Source: Ferirhizobium litorale
GTDB taxonomy: Bacteria; Pseudomonadota; Alphaproteobacteria; Rhizobiales; Rhizobiaceae
DNA: 64,000 bases
NCBI GenBank assembly: GCA_030028905.1
Contig: JALDYZ010000019.1
Location: 1-64,000, forward strand
Reading direction: 5' to 3'
Position 1 is the first letter of the stretch. Each line of letters opens with the position of its first letter. Positions 62,924-64,000 of this stretch are shown piece after piece. A program made the translations under genes and the position numbers. The notes under the pieces are model-generated. The model saw nothing but the letters and a program-made list of their open reading frames with translations. It ran no database searches and had not been told where the DNA came from.

Positions 62924-64000
62924 CGGCTGGCTCCCTTCCGTTCACTTTCTGCGTCTTCCTTCAGATGATCGGCGACGATCTTCTTCAGCGAGAACCCCTT
63001 ATCGACCTCTGATGGGATACCCGGTACCGGCTGCTGGATCAGTGACATCACGTCGTTGCCGAGATGATGGGCCAGGATATCGGCCAGAGTCGGCACATCG
63101 GGCCTGGGGATTTCGATATGGGTCTCGAGCCTCCCGGAGCGTTTGATCGCTTCGTCGATATCGTCTGGGCGGTTGGTGGCACCCACGACAATGAGGCCCT
63201 CGCTCTTCACAGCGCCATCGAGCAGTTCCAGGAGCTTGTTGACCACGGCGTTCCAATAGTCCGCGTGTTCGCGTTCCGCCGGCTGCCGCTTGCCGATGCC
63301 GTCGATCTCGTCGATGAACAGGATCGCCGGCGCCATGGCCCGGGCCTCGACAAAGGTCTTCGCCATCTTCTCGATCACGTCATTCAGATGACCGCCCTGA
63401 AGCCAGGTCGACACTGAAGTGACGACCAACGGAACCTGCAGGCTGTTGCACAATGCCCGGGCGAAGGTTGTCTTGCCGGTACCGGGCGGGCCGGACAGCA
63501 AGAGCTTGGTGCTCATCTCCGACCAGGCAAGGATGCTGGCCCTGTAATCATCGAGGTCGGTTTTGAGATCGAGCGCCCACTCCTTCGCCTTGCCGTATCC
63601 GGAGAGGGTTTCGACGGTCACGGGTGGCTTATGGCCAGGCGCATCCATTGTCGATGTCGGCAAAGGTTCCGGCTGGACCACCTCGGCGCCCGAAGGCTTG
63701 TCTTTCTTCCAGCGGGTATTGCTCTCACTGTCGGAAGCCTTCGGCTTCTCGTTCGACCCCGTGGGCTTCTCGGCGGATGTGGTGGAGGGCGTCGATCCGG
63801 ATCCCTTGTCGCTCCCACTGTTACCATCGCCATCGCCGTTATCTTCCTCGAAGTCATCGCGATTGCGCTCGATGAGGATTGCAAGGACATGCAGAACGTC
63901 TCTGATATGGCGCCCCGGACGGAAGGCGAGGACCAGATCCTCGAGCGACAGCCAGCGTGCATCGGAATCCGACGGCAGACCCAGCGTCTCGATTGCCTCC
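62920..64000 (-). CDS. FtsH-like AAA ATPase, 5-prime end beyond the window
   Basis: The frame is open from the right edge (no start seen) to the stop at 62920, about 360 codons. The visible N-terminus (LGLPSDSDARWLSLEDLVLA) leads into a low-complexity Gly/Ser/Lys linker of about 70 residues. The AAA module has Walker A LLLSGPPGTGKTTFARAL, Walker B APAILFIDEIDGIG, and the second region of homology GATNRPDDIDEAIKRSGRLE. The protein ends inside what would be the AAA lid, which continues in the next gene. No membrane segment is visible in the part present, unlike FtsH. Confidence 0.8.
   Translation of the reverse strand, partial: EAIETLGLPSDSDARWLSLEDLVLAFRPGRHIRDVLHVLAILIERNRDDFEEDNGDGDGNSGSDKGSGSTPSTTSAEKPTGSNEKPKASDSESNTRWKKDKPSGAEVVQPEPLPTSTMDAPGHKPPVTVETLSGYGKAKEWALDLKTDLDDYRASILAWSEMSTKLLLSGPPGTGKTTFARALCNSLQVPLVVTSVSTWLQGGHLNDVIEKMAKTFVEARAMAPAILFIDEIDGIGKRQPAEREHADYWNAVVNKLLELLDGAVKSEGLIVVGATNRPDDIDEAIKRSGRLETHIEIPRPDVPTLADILAHHLGNDVMSLIQQPVPGIPSEVDKGFSLKKIVADHLKEDAESERKGASR

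Overview
The window looks like an accessory replicon or a plastic chromosomal region of an alphaproteobacterium, most likely a Rhizobiales member (Rhizobium, Agrobacterium, Ensifer or Shinella type). The evidence is high-GC coding sequence, many ABC importers, GGAGG-type ribosome sites, rhizobial-style insertion sequences and short interspersed elements that decode to a K-A-D-I/M/V peptide. This assignment is inferred from gene content; no rRNA or tRNA gene is present to confirm it.

Region by region: (1) 287-4459 is a complete glycerol-3-phosphate importer, ugpBAEC. (2) 4536-13959 holds a second importer set on the minus strand: two tandem substrate-binding proteins, a fused permease, an ATPase and an inositol-monophosphatase-like phosphatase. 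It is divergent from a response regulator/histidine kinase pair, and together these suggest sensing, uptake and dephosphorylation of an organophosphate. (3) 14734-22385 has two exported amidohydrolases that share an N-terminal MCxxC plus twin-arginine leader, an alpha/beta hydrolase lacking the nucleophilic serine, and two DUF1254/DUF1214 proteins, one frameshifted. (4) 23038-27884 is a loose set (methyltransferase, molybdopterin oxidoreductase, class III cyclase with TPRs) among gene scars. (5) 28158-33398 contains an IS91-like element with a tyrosine recombinase, abutting a two-gene SMC-like ATPase module that resembles part of an ABC-three-component (Lamassu-like) defence system, then an IS66 remnant.

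(6) 33399-58197 is the most coherent part: a predicted tryptophan degradation island. Tryptophan 2,3-dioxygenase, kynurenine formamidase and kynureninase would give anthranilate. A benzoate-CoA-ligase-type enzyme would activate it to 2-aminobenzoyl-CoA, and a fused monooxygenase/Old-Yellow-Enzyme protein would dearomatise it. A set of beta-oxidation enzymes (SDR, enoyl-CoA hydratase, two acyl-CoA dehydrogenases including a glutaryl-CoA dehydrogenase type, thioesterase, RidA-like protein, hydratase/dehydrogenase fusion, thiolase) would finish the ring carbon. Two importers are embedded: a branched-chain-amino-acid type, and a TrpXYZ-like one in the same operon as kynureninase. GntR and MarR regulators sit between the operons, and a shared 14-base motif marks two of the promoters. 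The thiolase gene is broken and is cut by a Tn3-family terminal repeat, so the last step may be lost here or supplied elsewhere.

(7) 58198-61558 is a pile of damaged transposons (Tn3 family, IS66, IS407-type IS3) ended by an almost intact 1.52-kb IS3-family element. (8) 61559-64000 carries a GHKL ATPase gene cut by that element and a split FtsH-like pair: a AAA ATPase running off the window and a partner with a degenerate zinc motif.
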